Shown here: piece by piece, positions 34,606-42,709 of the stretch
How positions within the stretch are numbered: position 1 is the first letter of the stretch
Layout: each line of letters begins with the position of its first letter
Source of the DNA: Ruminococcus flavefaciens
GTDB taxonomy: Bacteria > Bacillota > Clostridia > Oscillospirales > Ruminococcaceae
DNA: 64,000 nucleotides
Assembly (NCBI RefSeq): GCF_900108555.1
Contig: NZ_FNWV01000002.1
Span: forward strand, 127,359 to 191,358
Direction of reading: 5' to 3'
Position numbers and translations under genes: made by a program
Notes under the pieces: model-generated
Databases searched by the model: none
Told to the model about the DNA's origin: nothing
Seen by the model: only the letters and a program-made list of their open reading frames with translations

Positions 34606-34824
34606 TCAAAATTCGTCGTCATCGTCGGGTTCAAGTTCGGTGGGCTGACAGCAAGCACCCTTTGTGCCACATATGTCGGTACTCTTTACGGTGTTGACTT
34701 TCAGTTCCGAGCCGTTTTCCGAGACTATATTCACATGACCGCTGCCCTGTTCCATGAGCTGATCAATAAGGTCTGCAAGCTCTGACGGATCATCGGTCTT
34801 GCCGAGCATATCGGGAGTTATCAT
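34606..34824 (-). CDS. Small acidic Cys-containing protein between pflB and the glycyl radical gene
   Basis: A 72-residue protein whose ATG overlaps the pflB stop (ATGA), so its translation is coupled to pflB. The first half ([19 protein letters not shown]) resembles the start of the neighbouring glycyl radical protein ([21 protein letters not shown]), but the RVSGYA motif is absent. Instead it has CGTKGACC and an acidic DDDDEF end. It could be a degraded duplicate of the radical domain or a docking/protecting partner of the split enzyme. Not a known family to me. Confidence 0.75.
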   Translation of the reverse strand: MITPDMLGKTDDPSELADLIDQLMEQGSGHVNIVSENGSELKVNTVKSTDICGTKGACCQPTELEPDDDDEF

Positions 34825-36929
34825 TTTTCCTCTCCTCTGAGCTTGTCAAGATCAAGTTCTCCTGCGAATACTTCCATATCCTTGCCGAGAGCATTAGGCA
34901 CGATTGAGAAAGTATTGGAGATACCGTCCTGTGCGTGTCTGAACGGCAGTTTTGCAACAGATGAGAGCGAAGCTACAGCACCGTGAGTGTCTCTTCCGTG
35001 CATGGGGTTAGCTCCCGGAGCAAGCGGTACTCCCTGTTTACGTCCGTCAGGAGTATTACCAGTCTTTTTGCCGTATACAACGTTTGAAGTGATTGTCAGG
35101 ATAGACATTGTAGGTACGCCGTCACGATATGTGTGATGCTTTCTTACGCAGTCCATAAATCTGCGGACAACTTCAACAGCAAGCTTGTCTACGCGGTCGT
35201 CATTGTTGCCGTATTTCGGGAAATCGCCCTCGATCTCGTAGTCAACTACAACGTTCTTTGCAACGCTTGTGACATTACCTGCCTTGTCCTTTATTTCGAT
35301 ATCCTTGCGGATAGGCTTTACCTTAGCGTATTTGATAGCTGAAAGCGAGTCTGCAACAACGGAAAGTCCAGCGATACCTGTTGCGAAATAACGCTTTACA
35401 TCTCTGTCGTGGAGAGCCATTTGCAGTCTCTCATAGCAGTACTTATCGTGCATATAGTGGATAACGTTGAGGGTGTTGACGTAAAGTCCTGCCAGCCACT
35501 CCATCATATCCATGTACTTTTCCCATACGTCATCGAAGTTGAGGTACTCAGTGTCAACAGGTCTGAACTTAGGACCTACCTGGAGTCCGAGACGTTCGTC
35601 CACACCGCCGTTTATAGCATAGAGCAGGCACTTTGCAAGGTTTGCTCTTGCGCCGAAGAACTGCATTTCCTTGCCAACGACCATTGATGATACGCAGCAG
35701 GCGATAGCGTAGTCATCACCGTGGATAACTCTCATCATGTCGTCGTTCTCGTACTGTATAGACGAAGTCTTGATCGACATTTTAGCGCAGTATTCCTTGA
35801 ACTTTCTCGGGAGCTTGGTTGACCAGAGTATAGTCATATTCGGTTCGGGAGCAGTTCCAAGGTTTTCGAGAGTGTGGAGGTAACGGAAGCTGTTTTTTGT
35901 TACCATGTGATTACCGTCAACGCTTACGCCGCCGATAGACTCTGTTATCCATGTCGGATCGCCTGAGAAAAGGGAATTGTACTCAGGTGTACGTGCGAAC
36001 TTGACGATACGGAGCTTCATGATGAAGTGGTCGATGAGCTCCTGCGCCTGTTCCTCTGTGAGTATGCCTTTTTCGAGATCACGCTGTATATAGATATCGA
36101 GGAATGTTGAAGTACGTCCGAGAGACATAGCTGCACCGTTCTGCTCCTTGACTGCTGCAAGGTAGCCGAAGTAAAGCCACTGGACAGCTTCCTGCGCGTT
36201 TGATGCAGGTCTTGAGATATCGAAGCCGTATATCTTGCCCAGTTCCTTGAGCTCGCCGAGAGCACGTACCTGCTCGGAAAGTTCCTCGCGGAGACGGATA
36301 TTCTTTGAAGTCATTCGTACTAATGATGTCTCGATCTGATGCTTCTTGTCCTCAATGAGAAGGTCGATACCGTAGAGAGCAACTCTTCTGTAATCGCCGA
36401 TGATTCGGCCTCTGCCGTATGCATCAGGGAGACCTGTGAGTATAGCGGAGTGACGTGCAAGTCTCATTTCGGGAGTATAAGCATCGAATACGCCCTGATT
36501 GTGAGTCTTTCTGTACTTTGTGAATATCTCAACTACCTCGGGATCGACTTCGTAGCCGTACTCCTTACAAGCCTGCTGAGCCATGCGGATACCGCCGAAA
36601 GGCTGCAATGAACGCTTGAAAGGCTTGTCTGTCTGGATACCGACTATCTTTTCCAGATCCTTGTTGAGATATCCTGCTTTATGTGATGTAATTGTGGAAA
36701 CGATCTTGGTGTCCATATCCAGAACACCTCCGGCTTCTCTTTCCTGTCGGGAAAGATCCATGACCTGCTCCCAGAGCTTTTTTGTTGCTTCTGTAGGTGG
36801 TGCGAGGAAGCTCTCGTCACCATCGTAAGGAGTGTAGTTCTTCTTGATGAAGTCTCTAACGTTTACGGAAGTGGTGCTCCAGCGGCCTTCTTTGAAGCCG
36901 TCCCATTCCTTTGGCCATGTATTGATCAT
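34821..36929 (-). CDS. pflB: Pyruvate formate-lyase catalytic subunit lacking the glycyl radical domain
   Basis: Converts pyruvate and CoA to acetyl-CoA and formate in anaerobic fermentation. The 702-residue protein follows E. coli PflB from the N-terminus ([20 protein letters not shown]) through the catalytic pair Cys411-Cys412 ([10 protein letters not shown]) to [15 protein letters not shown], but stops there, about 60 residues short. The missing part, with the radical glycine, is encoded 0.3 kb downstream as its own gene. No frameshift is visible between them: a 72-residue gene with its own start intervenes. Strong promoter at 36969-36997 and codon use of a highly expressed gene indicate an active enzyme. 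Confidence 0.95.
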   Translation of the reverse strand: MINTWPKEWDGFKEGRWSTTSVNVRDFIKKNYTPYDGDESFLAPPTEATKKLWEQVMDLSRQEREAGGVLDMDTKIVSTITSHKAGYLNKDLEKIVGIQTDKPFKRSLQPFGGIRMAQQACKEYGYEVDPEVVEIFTKYRKTHNQGVFDAYTPEMRLARHSAILTGLPDAYGRGRIIGDYRRVALYGIDLLIEDKKHQIETSLVRMTSKNIRLREELSEQVRALGELKELGKIYGFDISRPASNAQEAVQWLYFGYLAAVKEQNGAAMSLGRTSTFLDIYIQRDLEKGILTEEQAQELIDHFIMKLRIVKFARTPEYNSLFSGDPTWITESIGGVSVDGNHMVTKNSFRYLHTLENLGTAPEPNMTILWSTKLPRKFKEYCAKMSIKTSSIQYENDDMMRVIHGDDYAIACCVSSMVVGKEMQFFGARANLAKCLLYAINGGVDERLGLQVGPKFRPVDTEYLNFDDVWEKYMDMMEWLAGLYVNTLNVIHYMHDKYCYERLQMALHDRDVKRYFATGIAGLSVVADSLSAIKYAKVKPIRKDIEIKDKAGNVTSVAKNVVVDYEIEGDFPKYGNNDDRVDKLAVEVVRRFMDCVRKHHTYRDGVPTMSILTITSNVVYGKKTGNTPDGRKQGVPLAPGANPMHGRDTHGAVASLSSVAKLPFRHAQDGISNTFSIVPNALGKDMEVFAGELDLDKLRGEEK

Positions 36930-36968
36930 AACACATTACTCCTTTTAACATAAATATTATCCATAGAT

Positions 36969-36997
36969 ATATTATCACATTGATTAATTTTTGTCAA
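36969..36997 (-). promoter_or_regulatory. pflB promoter
   Basis: Minus strand TTGACA (36997-36992), 17 bases, TAATAT (36974-36969), about 35 bases before the AAAGGAG ribosome site and ATG at 36929. Confidence 0.8.
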
Positions 36998-37211
36998 TCT
37001 CTGTATATGCCTATATGGGCTAAAAAACGGTGTTTTTGGTTTTATCAGATTACAAAACATCTTTCCGATGTGAAAACCGCCTTTTGACTTCATCGGTTTA
37101 TTGAAGTGTTTGGGCGGTCGGGGCTTTTGGAATATAAAAATGTTGTGAACTTGTTAGGGCAATTTGTGCATTTGACAGATTTTGCAGTAAGAAACAGTGT
37201 TTCGTGGGATA
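36998..37211. other. Intergenic region upstream of pflB
   Basis: I see no gene here. A weak stem ACATC/GATGT near 37060-37074 could end transcription of the permease gene on the minus strand. Nothing else is supported. Confidence 0.4.
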
Positions 37212-38435
37212 TTACTTTTTCTTTTTAGTTTTTACAGCTTTTTGAGGCTTGTTTTTCGGCTTCTTCACGGGCTTTTCATCAACGGGAGCTATACCGCGCT
37301 CGGCTTCCGCGCTTTCAAGCTTTTCAAAGGAGAGCTTATACAGCGTTCCTGCAAGTGGGACTCCAAGAAGCATTCCGAGGATACCGAAAAGTCCGCCGCC
37401 GATAGTAACTGCGGCAAGAGTCCAGATACTTGGAAGTCCGACTGTTCCGCCGACAACTTTGGGGTAGATGATGTTTCCCTCAAACTGCTGTAAGATCAGC
37501 AGGAAGATGATGAATATAAGTGCCTGCATGGGATTTTCCGTAAGGATAATGAACGCGCTAAGTCCTGCACCTATGAATGCACCGACTATAGGGATAAATG
37601 CGGTAACTCCCACAAGAGTTCCCGACATAGCGGCGTATGGCAGCTTCAGGAGCTTCATGCCGATGAAGCAGAGCGTTCCGAGGATTATTGCTTCTATGAA
37701 CTGTCCTACAAAGAAGCTCTGGAAAGTCTCGTTTGCTGTCTGCATGAAGTGAGATGTTTTCTGATTGATGCTCTCGCTGAACCATAAGCGTCTCAGACGG
37801 TTTATGTCGCGTATGAGCTTATCCTTGCGGAGAAGCATATATATTGCAAAGATTATACCGAGTATAATGTTGGTTAAGGTTGAGGTCACTCCGCCTATTA
37901 TTCCCCATGCAGAGGATAATATGCCTGCAACTCCCGAGGTAAGGACTTTTGACAGCTTGCCTGCAATACTTGCCCAGTCAAATTCGAGATTTTCTATTTT
38001 TTTCTGTATTTCGGGGTATTCGTTCAGCTTGTCTGTAGCGAATTCCTTAACTTTGGTAAAGGCAGGAGGTATCTCATCGTACAGTACGCCGAATGCCTTG
38101 ACTATCTCGGGGACAATTATATAACTTATCAGTATTATTGCCGCCACAGCTATCGTGAAAGAAAGCACAAGGCAGATCGGACGGCGCGTTTTGACGACGA
38201 AAGGCGAAGTGCTCTTTGGGAGATAATGCTTTTCAAAGGCTTTCATTACGATATTGAAGATATATGCTATGAAAAAGCCTATGAGCAATGGTTTGAGTGC
38301 TCCTAAAAGTATTGACAGGAGCTTTGTAAATACGTAAAAATTCTGTACGATGACGCATACCATTACAGCAAGAAGAGCTATGAAGATATAGCGTCTGATC
38401 TCTTGTTTATTCATATCCGGCTGTAAATAAGCCAT
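37212..38435 (-). CDS. AI-2E family transporter (YdbI/TqsA type permease)
   Basis: A 407-residue permease of the AI-2E/DUF20 family with about eight membrane helices in the usual layout: three near the N-terminus, a soluble region with amphipathic helices (about 120-165), then five more, including FVGQFIEAIILGTLCFIGM and the conserved GFIP-like AFIPIVGAFIGAG. Family members have been linked to AI-2 export, sodium-proton exchange and other efflux; the substrate here is open. A Lys/Pro-rich cytoplasmic tail ends the protein. The ATG at 38435 has GGAGGG close in front; MNKQ (eight codons later) is an alternative start. Confidence 0.85.
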   Translation of the reverse strand: MAYLQPDMNKQEIRRYIFIALLAVMVCVIVQNFYVFTKLLSILLGALKPLLIGFFIAYIFNIVMKAFEKHYLPKSTSPFVVKTRRPICLVLSFTIAVAAIILISYIIVPEIVKAFGVLYDEIPPAFTKVKEFATDKLNEYPEIQKKIENLEFDWASIAGKLSKVLTSGVAGILSSAWGIIGGVTSTLTNIILGIIFAIYMLLRKDKLIRDINRLRRLWFSESINQKTSHFMQTANETFQSFFVGQFIEAIILGTLCFIGMKLLKLPYAAMSGTLVGVTAFIPIVGAFIGAGLSAFIILTENPMQALIFIIFLLILQQFEGNIIYPKVVGGTVGLPSIWTLAAVTIGGGLFGILGMLLGVPLAGTLYKLSFEKLESAEAERGIAPVDEKPVKKPKNKPQKAVKTKKKK

Positions 38436-38529
38436 ATCCCTCCGATCTGATCTCTATAATCTCATTATACATTATATGCAGGCATATGTCACGGGGATAA
38501 ATGTTAAATTTGTGTGAACATTTGCGTAC

Positions 38530-38558
38530 TTGACCGCAGGCATATTTCATGATATAAT
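38530..38558 (+). promoter_or_regulatory. Promoter of the VWA-PP2C pair
   Basis: TTGACC (38530-38535), 17 bases, TATAAT (38553-38558), about 60 bases before the ATG at 38622. Confidence 0.8.
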
Positions 38559-38621
38559 ATAATGTATAGATGTAAAACTGTTAATTATTTTATGTTATTA
38601 TAATGAACGGAGGTATATATC

Positions 38622-39359
38622 ATGCCAGGTTTAGATGATTACGCTCCTGCTGTCAGAAAGGTCATGACACTTTTCTATGTCATAGACACTTCCGGAAGTA
38701 TGCAGGGCAGCAAGATAGGACAGGTAGAATCTGCTCTCGAAGAAGTTATGCAGACTTTACAGGAGATAAGTGACGAAAGCGATGACGCTGAGATAAAGAT
38801 TGCGATCCTTGAATTTTCCACAGGTGCTTCATGGGTAACTCCCGAGCCTGTATCCCCTGAGGGATACCGCTTCAAGACATTTGAAGCCTGCGGTGTTACA
38901 GACCTTGGTGCTGCCTGCAAGGAGCTTGATAAAAAGCTTTCAAGAAATGAATTCCTACAGACTGCCGCAGGTGCATATCCGCCTGTAATACTCCTTTTCA
39001 GTGACGGCGGTCCTACTGATAACTGGGAGAGCGGACTTGACGCACTCAAGAAGAATAACTGGTATAAGCGTTCCATAAAGATAGCATTTGCTATCGGCGA
39101 TGATGCAGACAGGGACGTTCTTGCACGTTTTTCGGGAAGCTCTGAGACTGTTCTCGATGTAAAGAACAAGGATCAGCTCAGACTTATGATAGAAAAGGCA
39201 AGCGTTATCACAAGTGTTTTCGCAAGCCATTCAAGTACTGTTGACAGCGATACAGACCCTGTTGAGATATCAAAGAAGCTGGCTGAGGACGTTCAGACTC
39301 AGACAAATGATGCTCTCAGCGATGCTAATACTGCCGACTGGGACGAATCCGACTGGTAA
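38622..39359 (+). CDS. TerY-like von Willebrand factor A protein
   Basis: A 245-residue cytoplasmic protein with one VWA domain covering most of its length. The metal site (MIDAS) is complete: DTSGSM near residue 23, the Thr in GVTDLGAA and the Asp in FSDGGPTD. This TerY-like type often sits with a PP2C phosphatase and a protein kinase in signalling sets described around tellurite-resistance-type genes. The phosphatase is next door (9 bases), but no kinase is in the window. The tail is Ser/Thr/Asp-rich and ends in Trp. GGAGG lies before the ATG. Confidence 0.88.
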   Translation: MPGLDDYAPAVRKVMTLFYVIDTSGSMQGSKIGQVESALEEVMQTLQEISDESDDAEIKIAILEFSTGASWVTPEPVSPEGYRFKTFEACGVTDLGAACKELDKKLSRNEFLQTAAGAYPPVILLFSDGGPTDNWESGLDALKKNNWYKRSIKIAFAIGDDADRDVLARFSGSSETVLDVKNKDQLRLMIEKASVITSVFASHSSTVDSDTDPVEISKKLAEDVQTQTNDALSDANTADWDESDW

Positions 39360-39368
39360 GGTGAGGTT

Positions 39369-40391
39369 ATGGAGAGATTTTCTTCCTTTGCTCAGACAAG
39401 TATCGGTGCATCGCACCTGAGCCGTGAGCTTATATGTCAGGACAGCTCTCTCTGCGGTGATTTCGAGAAATATTCATTTGCAGCAGCTGCTGACGGTCAC
39501 GGAAGTCTCTGTTATCTGCGTACAGACAGAGGCTCACGCTTTGCTGTTGAGTGTGCTGCGGAATGTGTAAAGGAGTTCCTTGAGGGGCTTGAAGATGCTG
39601 ATGAGATACTGAAAGATGAACGTCAGCGCGAGCAGCTCTTCAATCAGCTCTGGCGCAGCATCATTGCACGCTGGCACGACCTTACGGAAAAGGATTTTCT
39701 TGATAACCCTTTTACCGAGGAGGAGCTTGACCGTATACCCGAAAAGTTCGCAGGATATCGTACAAGATACGAGGAGGGCGATTATTTGGGAGCTTACGGT
39801 ACTACTCTTGTGTTTGCGGCAGTTACCGAGAATTATGCTTTCGGTGCGCAGATAGGCGACGGAAAGTGCGTGATAATCGACGGCGACAGCAATGTTTATG
39901 CTCCTATCCCAGAAGATCCGCGCTGTTATGATAATGTTACAACTTCTATGTGTCAGGACGACGCTGCACTTTCGGCAAGATTTTTCTATCTTCCCAAGGG
40001 GCTTATGCCTGCGGCTGTATTCCTCTGCACGGACGGAGTTGAGAATTCATACTGGAACGAGGAACAGCTTTTCGGCTTCTTCCGCGGACTTGCTCTTACT
40101 CTTGTTGAGAACGGCATGGAAGAGGGAGTGCGTCAGCTTGGTGAATTCCTGCCTGCTATGACTCGCAAGGGCAGCGGCGATGACGTTACCTGCTCGGGTA
40201 TAATCGATATGAGGAGACTTTGTGCCTGCTCGGACGGTATACGCGAGGACCTTGCAGCGGCAGTTCCTGTTGTTGATGAGAGTATAAACGATGAGGATAT
40301 CGTTTATGTTGACGAGTCTCAGCCACAGGTAGTCACTGATGCGGCGGCTGATAATGCAGAAGCTGTTGAAGAACCGACAGATGAGCAGTAA
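39369..40391 (+). CDS. PP2C-type Ser/Thr phosphatase
   Basis: A 340-residue PPM-family phosphatase with all metal-site motifs: CQDSS, AAADGHGSLCY, GAYGTTLVFAAV, QIGDGKCVII, CTDGVENS and GSGDDVTC. It belongs to the PP2C_2-like type found beside VWA proteins. The last ~50 residues are acidic and disordered. It would remove phosphate from Ser/Thr on a partner, probably one phosphorylated by a kinase coded elsewhere; the VWA protein is the obvious candidate partner. A terminator follows. Confidence 0.9.
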   Translation: MERFSSFAQTSIGASHLSRELICQDSSLCGDFEKYSFAAAADGHGSLCYLRTDRGSRFAVECAAECVKEFLEGLEDADEILKDERQREQLFNQLWRSIIARWHDLTEKDFLDNPFTEEELDRIPEKFAGYRTRYEEGDYLGAYGTTLVFAAVTENYAFGAQIGDGKCVIIDGDSNVYAPIPEDPRCYDNVTTSMCQDDAALSARFFYLPKGLMPAAVFLCTDGVENSYWNEEQLFGFFRGLALTLVENGMEEGVRQLGEFLPAMTRKGSGDDVTCSGIIDMRRLCACSDGIREDLAAAVPVVDESINDEDIVYVDESQPQVVTDAAADNAEAVEEPTDEQ

Positions 40392-40405
40392 TAATTGATA
40401 AGCAT

Positions 40406-40430
40406 GGGCGGATAATTTCCGCCCTTTTTT
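40406..40430 (+). terminator. Terminator of the VWA-PP2C pair
   Basis: GGGCGGA (40406-40412), loop TAATT, TCCGCCC (40418-40424), then six Ts. Confidence 0.9.
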
Positions 40431-40495
40431 ATTTGGCTGAGCCAATAAAGTTGAAAAAAATGACAAATGTCACTATCTTAATGACAATCATCATC

Positions 40496-40524
40496 TTGTT
40501 ATATTTAAATAATAATGTTAATAT
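40496..40524 (+). promoter_or_regulatory. Promoter of the Ig-like repeat protein gene
   Basis: TTGTTA (40496-40501), 17 bases, TAATAT (40519-40524). The leader to the start is about 95 bases and holds no fold that I recognise. Confidence 0.55.
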
Positions 40525-40625
40525 AAATACAGATTATTGGTGCGGATTAATTTTTGGGGTGGTAAAAACGTTCAGCGCGCGGAATGTTTTATATGATCTT
40601 GTATTTTTTTAGGAGGTTTTTTGAT

Positions 40626-41969
40626 ATGAGAGTATTTATGAAAAAAGCAGCGTGTTTACTTTCTTCCGCAGTCCTTTTATGCGGAGCAACAGCTATTTCC
40701 GCAAGTGCAGCAAATCCTGCATCATTTGTGGGAGTAACAAGCACTCAGAGTATGAGCGTATTAGGAGTGAATTTTTATCTTGACAGCGCAAGCTTTGAAC
40801 TGGCAGACGGTGCATCTAAAACTGTTACGGTAAAGCGTTGTGATGACATGATCCTGCCCGCAAATTCCACAGTATCATATCAGTGGTACAAGGACAGCAC
40901 AGTTATCAACGGCGCAACAAGCGCAAGCTATCCGATTAAAGCCATAGGAAAGTATTACTGTAAGGTAACGGTAAAAACACCTCACACTCTCATAAACAGG
41001 AGAACAGGAAAGAAAACAATATATACCACAGAGGAATATGATACTTCGGCTATAACTGTTACACAGGCACTTACAATTACAGACCAGCCAGAGGGCGGAA
41101 CAATCGACAGTGACAAGGGTTATTTCGATATGTTCGTTTATGTTAAGGGCGGAACGGCTCCGTATAAGTTTAAATGGTACTGGAACGGCAAGGAGACTTC
41201 TCTTACAGGAAATGGCATGAGAGTTTATAACGCAGGAACAGGATATTGTGTTATCACCGATGCTAACGGAAAAACGGTTACGACCAAGACTGTCAAGGTC
41301 ACAGCAGCTCCGTTAAAGATAGCATCACAGCCAAAGAGCGGATATATCTGCACAAGCGACGGATATTATGATACCTATGTAAGTGTAAACGGCGGTGTAA
41401 AGCCATATACATATAAGTGGATGTGGAACGGAAATGAAACATCAGTAACAGGAAGCAGCATAAGATTTTACGGCACAGGAACAGCTTATTGCGTGATAAC
41501 AGATGCAAGAGGAAATAAAGTAACGACTAATACAATAAATATAAAAAAGACAGATGAACTCAAGATAACAAAGGATATTACCGAGTGCGATAACAGAGAG
41601 ATACTTTATGATTCCAAAACGGGTGAATATCGTGCAACAGCAATAAAAAACACTCAGGACGTAACACTCAGCATAAAAGTTGCAGGCGGTACGGGCAGAT
41701 ATAAATATGAATGGGAGTGTACTGATTATGACGGTTACTCCGAAGAGTGGATATCTACAGGCGGCAGTAGTAATGTAATCAACATTAAAGACTTTGATGT
41801 ATACGATAGTTATATATACTCTTGGAGTACTAATTATAAAACTCGAAATTATAGAAAATATCGCTGTAAAGTGAGCTGTCTTGACGATTATGGCAATGTT
41901 CTTTCAACTGTTACATCAGGTGTAGTAAGAGTTGAAGGATACGACAGCTATGGCTTCGGAGGATTTTAA
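40626..41969 (+). CDS. Secreted Ig-like repeat protein
   Basis: A 447-residue exported protein; ATG at 40626 is nine bases after AGGAGG (the ORF could be extended upstream but without a ribosome site). Signal peptide to about residue 31 (ISASA). The mature part is all strand: an Ig-like domain (VSYQWYKDSTVINGAT ... YYCKV), then two close tandem repeats of ~80 residues with the pattern GGxxPYxxKWxWNGxETSxTG and YCVITDAxG, and a further domain ending in RYKCKVSCLDDYG. No anchor or dockerin is seen, so it is probably released or bound by the repeats. Likely a surface or matrix protein. Confidence 0.82.
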   Translation: MRVFMKKAACLLSSAVLLCGATAISASAANPASFVGVTSTQSMSVLGVNFYLDSASFELADGASKTVTVKRCDDMILPANSTVSYQWYKDSTVINGATSASYPIKAIGKYYCKVTVKTPHTLINRRTGKKTIYTTEEYDTSAITVTQALTITDQPEGGTIDSDKGYFDMFVYVKGGTAPYKFKWYWNGKETSLTGNGMRVYNAGTGYCVITDANGKTVTTKTVKVTAAPLKIASQPKSGYICTSDGYYDTYVSVNGGVKPYTYKWMWNGNETSVTGSSIRFYGTGTAYCVITDARGNKVTTNTINIKKTDELKITKDITECDNREILYDSKTGEYRATAIKNTQDVTLSIKVAGGTGRYKYEWECTDYDGYSEEWISTGGSSNVINIKDFDVYDSYIYSWSTNYKTRNYRKYRCKVSCLDDYGNVLSTVTSGVVRVEGYDSYGFGGF

Positions 41970-41979
41970 ACAACAGCAA

Positions 41980-42010
41980 AAAGGAACTGCAATTGCAGTT
42001 CCTTTTTTTG
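41980..42010 (+). terminator. Terminator of the Ig-like protein gene
   Basis: AAAGGAACTGC (41980-41990), loop AATT, GCAGTTCCTTT (41995-42005), then a T-run. Confidence 0.95.
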
Positions 42011-42048
42011 TCGTATAGTGTCGAAACGAAAAAAATTTGAAAAAGCTC

Positions 42049-42077
42049 TTGACAAATCAGAACAGATGTTCTATAAT
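42049..42077 (+). promoter_or_regulatory. Promoter of the probable SOS operon
   Basis: TTGACA (42049-42054), 17 bases, TATAAT (42072-42077). The spacer contains a LexA-type box that abuts the -10. Confidence 0.9.
42060..42071 (+). promoter_or_regulatory. LexA box 1
   Basis: GAACAGATGTTC fits the Gram-positive LexA core GAACRNRYGTTY at every position. It fills the promoter spacer up to the -10, so LexA binding would block RNA polymerase. Confidence 0.75.
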
Positions 42078-42093
42078 ATGATTACAAGGAATA

Positions 42094-42105
42094 GAACATT
42101 AGTTC
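42094..42105 (+). promoter_or_regulatory. LexA-like box 2
   Basis: GAACATTAGTTC keeps GAAC-N4-GTTC but not the inner R/Y bases. It starts 34 bases after the start of box 1, about three helical turns, just after the likely transcription start. Confidence 0.5.
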
Positions 42106-42120
42106 GCAAGCTATCTTATC

Positions 42121-42158
42121 AAGGGTGCAGCAATATGCTGCTCGTGCGCTCTTTTATT
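42121..42158 (+). terminator. Possible leader attenuator
   Basis: AAGGGTGC (42121-42128) can pair with GCGCTCTT (42146-42153, two G-U pairs) ahead of TTATTT; the inner GCAGC/GCTGC gives a competing hairpin. It lies in the 5' leader of the SOS operon. Confidence 0.35.
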
Positions 42159-42179
42159 TACTATTAGGGGGCGAATACT

Positions 42180-42413
42180 ATGACTAAGCTTATCAACGAT
42201 TACACCAAGAGCTGTTTTATGGTGAAACAGCGTATCTCCGAGCTTACCGAAATGCGAAATACTCTCATTGAAAGTGGTGACGAAACGAAAGTCAGGGAGC
42301 TTGACCTTGACCGCCGCATACATCTGCTCTATATCGAGCACGGAGAGATGCAGGAGGTGATCTCTCATCTTACAGCGTATAAGAGGAGGCGTGAAGGCTT
42401 TGTCGAAACGTAA
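42180..42413 (+). CDS. Small helical protein, first gene of the SOS operon
   Basis: A 77-residue, all-helical, charged protein (KQRISELTEMRNTLIESG, ELDLDRRIHLLYIEHGEM) with no signal peptide. It is followed, with overlap, by a sigma region 4-like protein, an arrangement seen in phage and mobile-element clusters of Firmicutes. The two may form a complex. Family not recognised; a strong GGGGG site precedes the ATG. Confidence 0.75.
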   Translation: MTKLINDYTKSCFMVKQRISELTEMRNTLIESGDETKVRELDLDRRIHLLYIEHGEMQEVISHLTAYKRRREGFVET

Positions 42414-42699
42414 CTCTTATACCGATACTTTCACGGGCGAGGCTGATAAGGGCATTAGAATGATACTGGGCTGCAATAACGATGAGGAGGGAAATGCACA
42501 GAGACTTCGCCGAGTACTGTTAAAAGTTATTAATAATGAGCTTACCCCGAGACAAAAAGAGATAATTATGCTATACTATTTTAAGGACGTTGATATCGTT
42601 TCTATCAGCAAAAGGCTGGGAGTGTCGCCGCAGGCTGTTTCCGCGGTGATGTCCCGTGCCAGAATGAGAATGTTTAGGATACTGCAATACTACATCTGA
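42400..42699 (+). CDS. Sigma-70 region 4-like protein
   Basis: A 99-residue protein whose C-terminal half is a sigma region 4 helix-turn-helix: LTPRQKEIIMLYYFKDVD followed by IVSISKRLGVSPQAVSAVMSRARMRM. There is no region 2, so it cannot act as a whole sigma factor. It may be a small DNA-binding regulator or a split sigma part working with the preceding helical protein. The TTG at 42400 is preferred, ten bases after GGAGG; the in-frame GTG at 42391 sits one base from that site. Overlaps the gene before by 14 bases. Confidence 0.8.
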   Translation: MSKRNSYTDTFTGEADKGIRMILGCNNDEEGNAQRLRRVLLKVINNELTPRQKEIIMLYYFKDVDIVSISKRLGVSPQAVSAVMSRARMRMFRILQYYI

Positions 42700-42709
42700 G
42701 GAGGGGACT

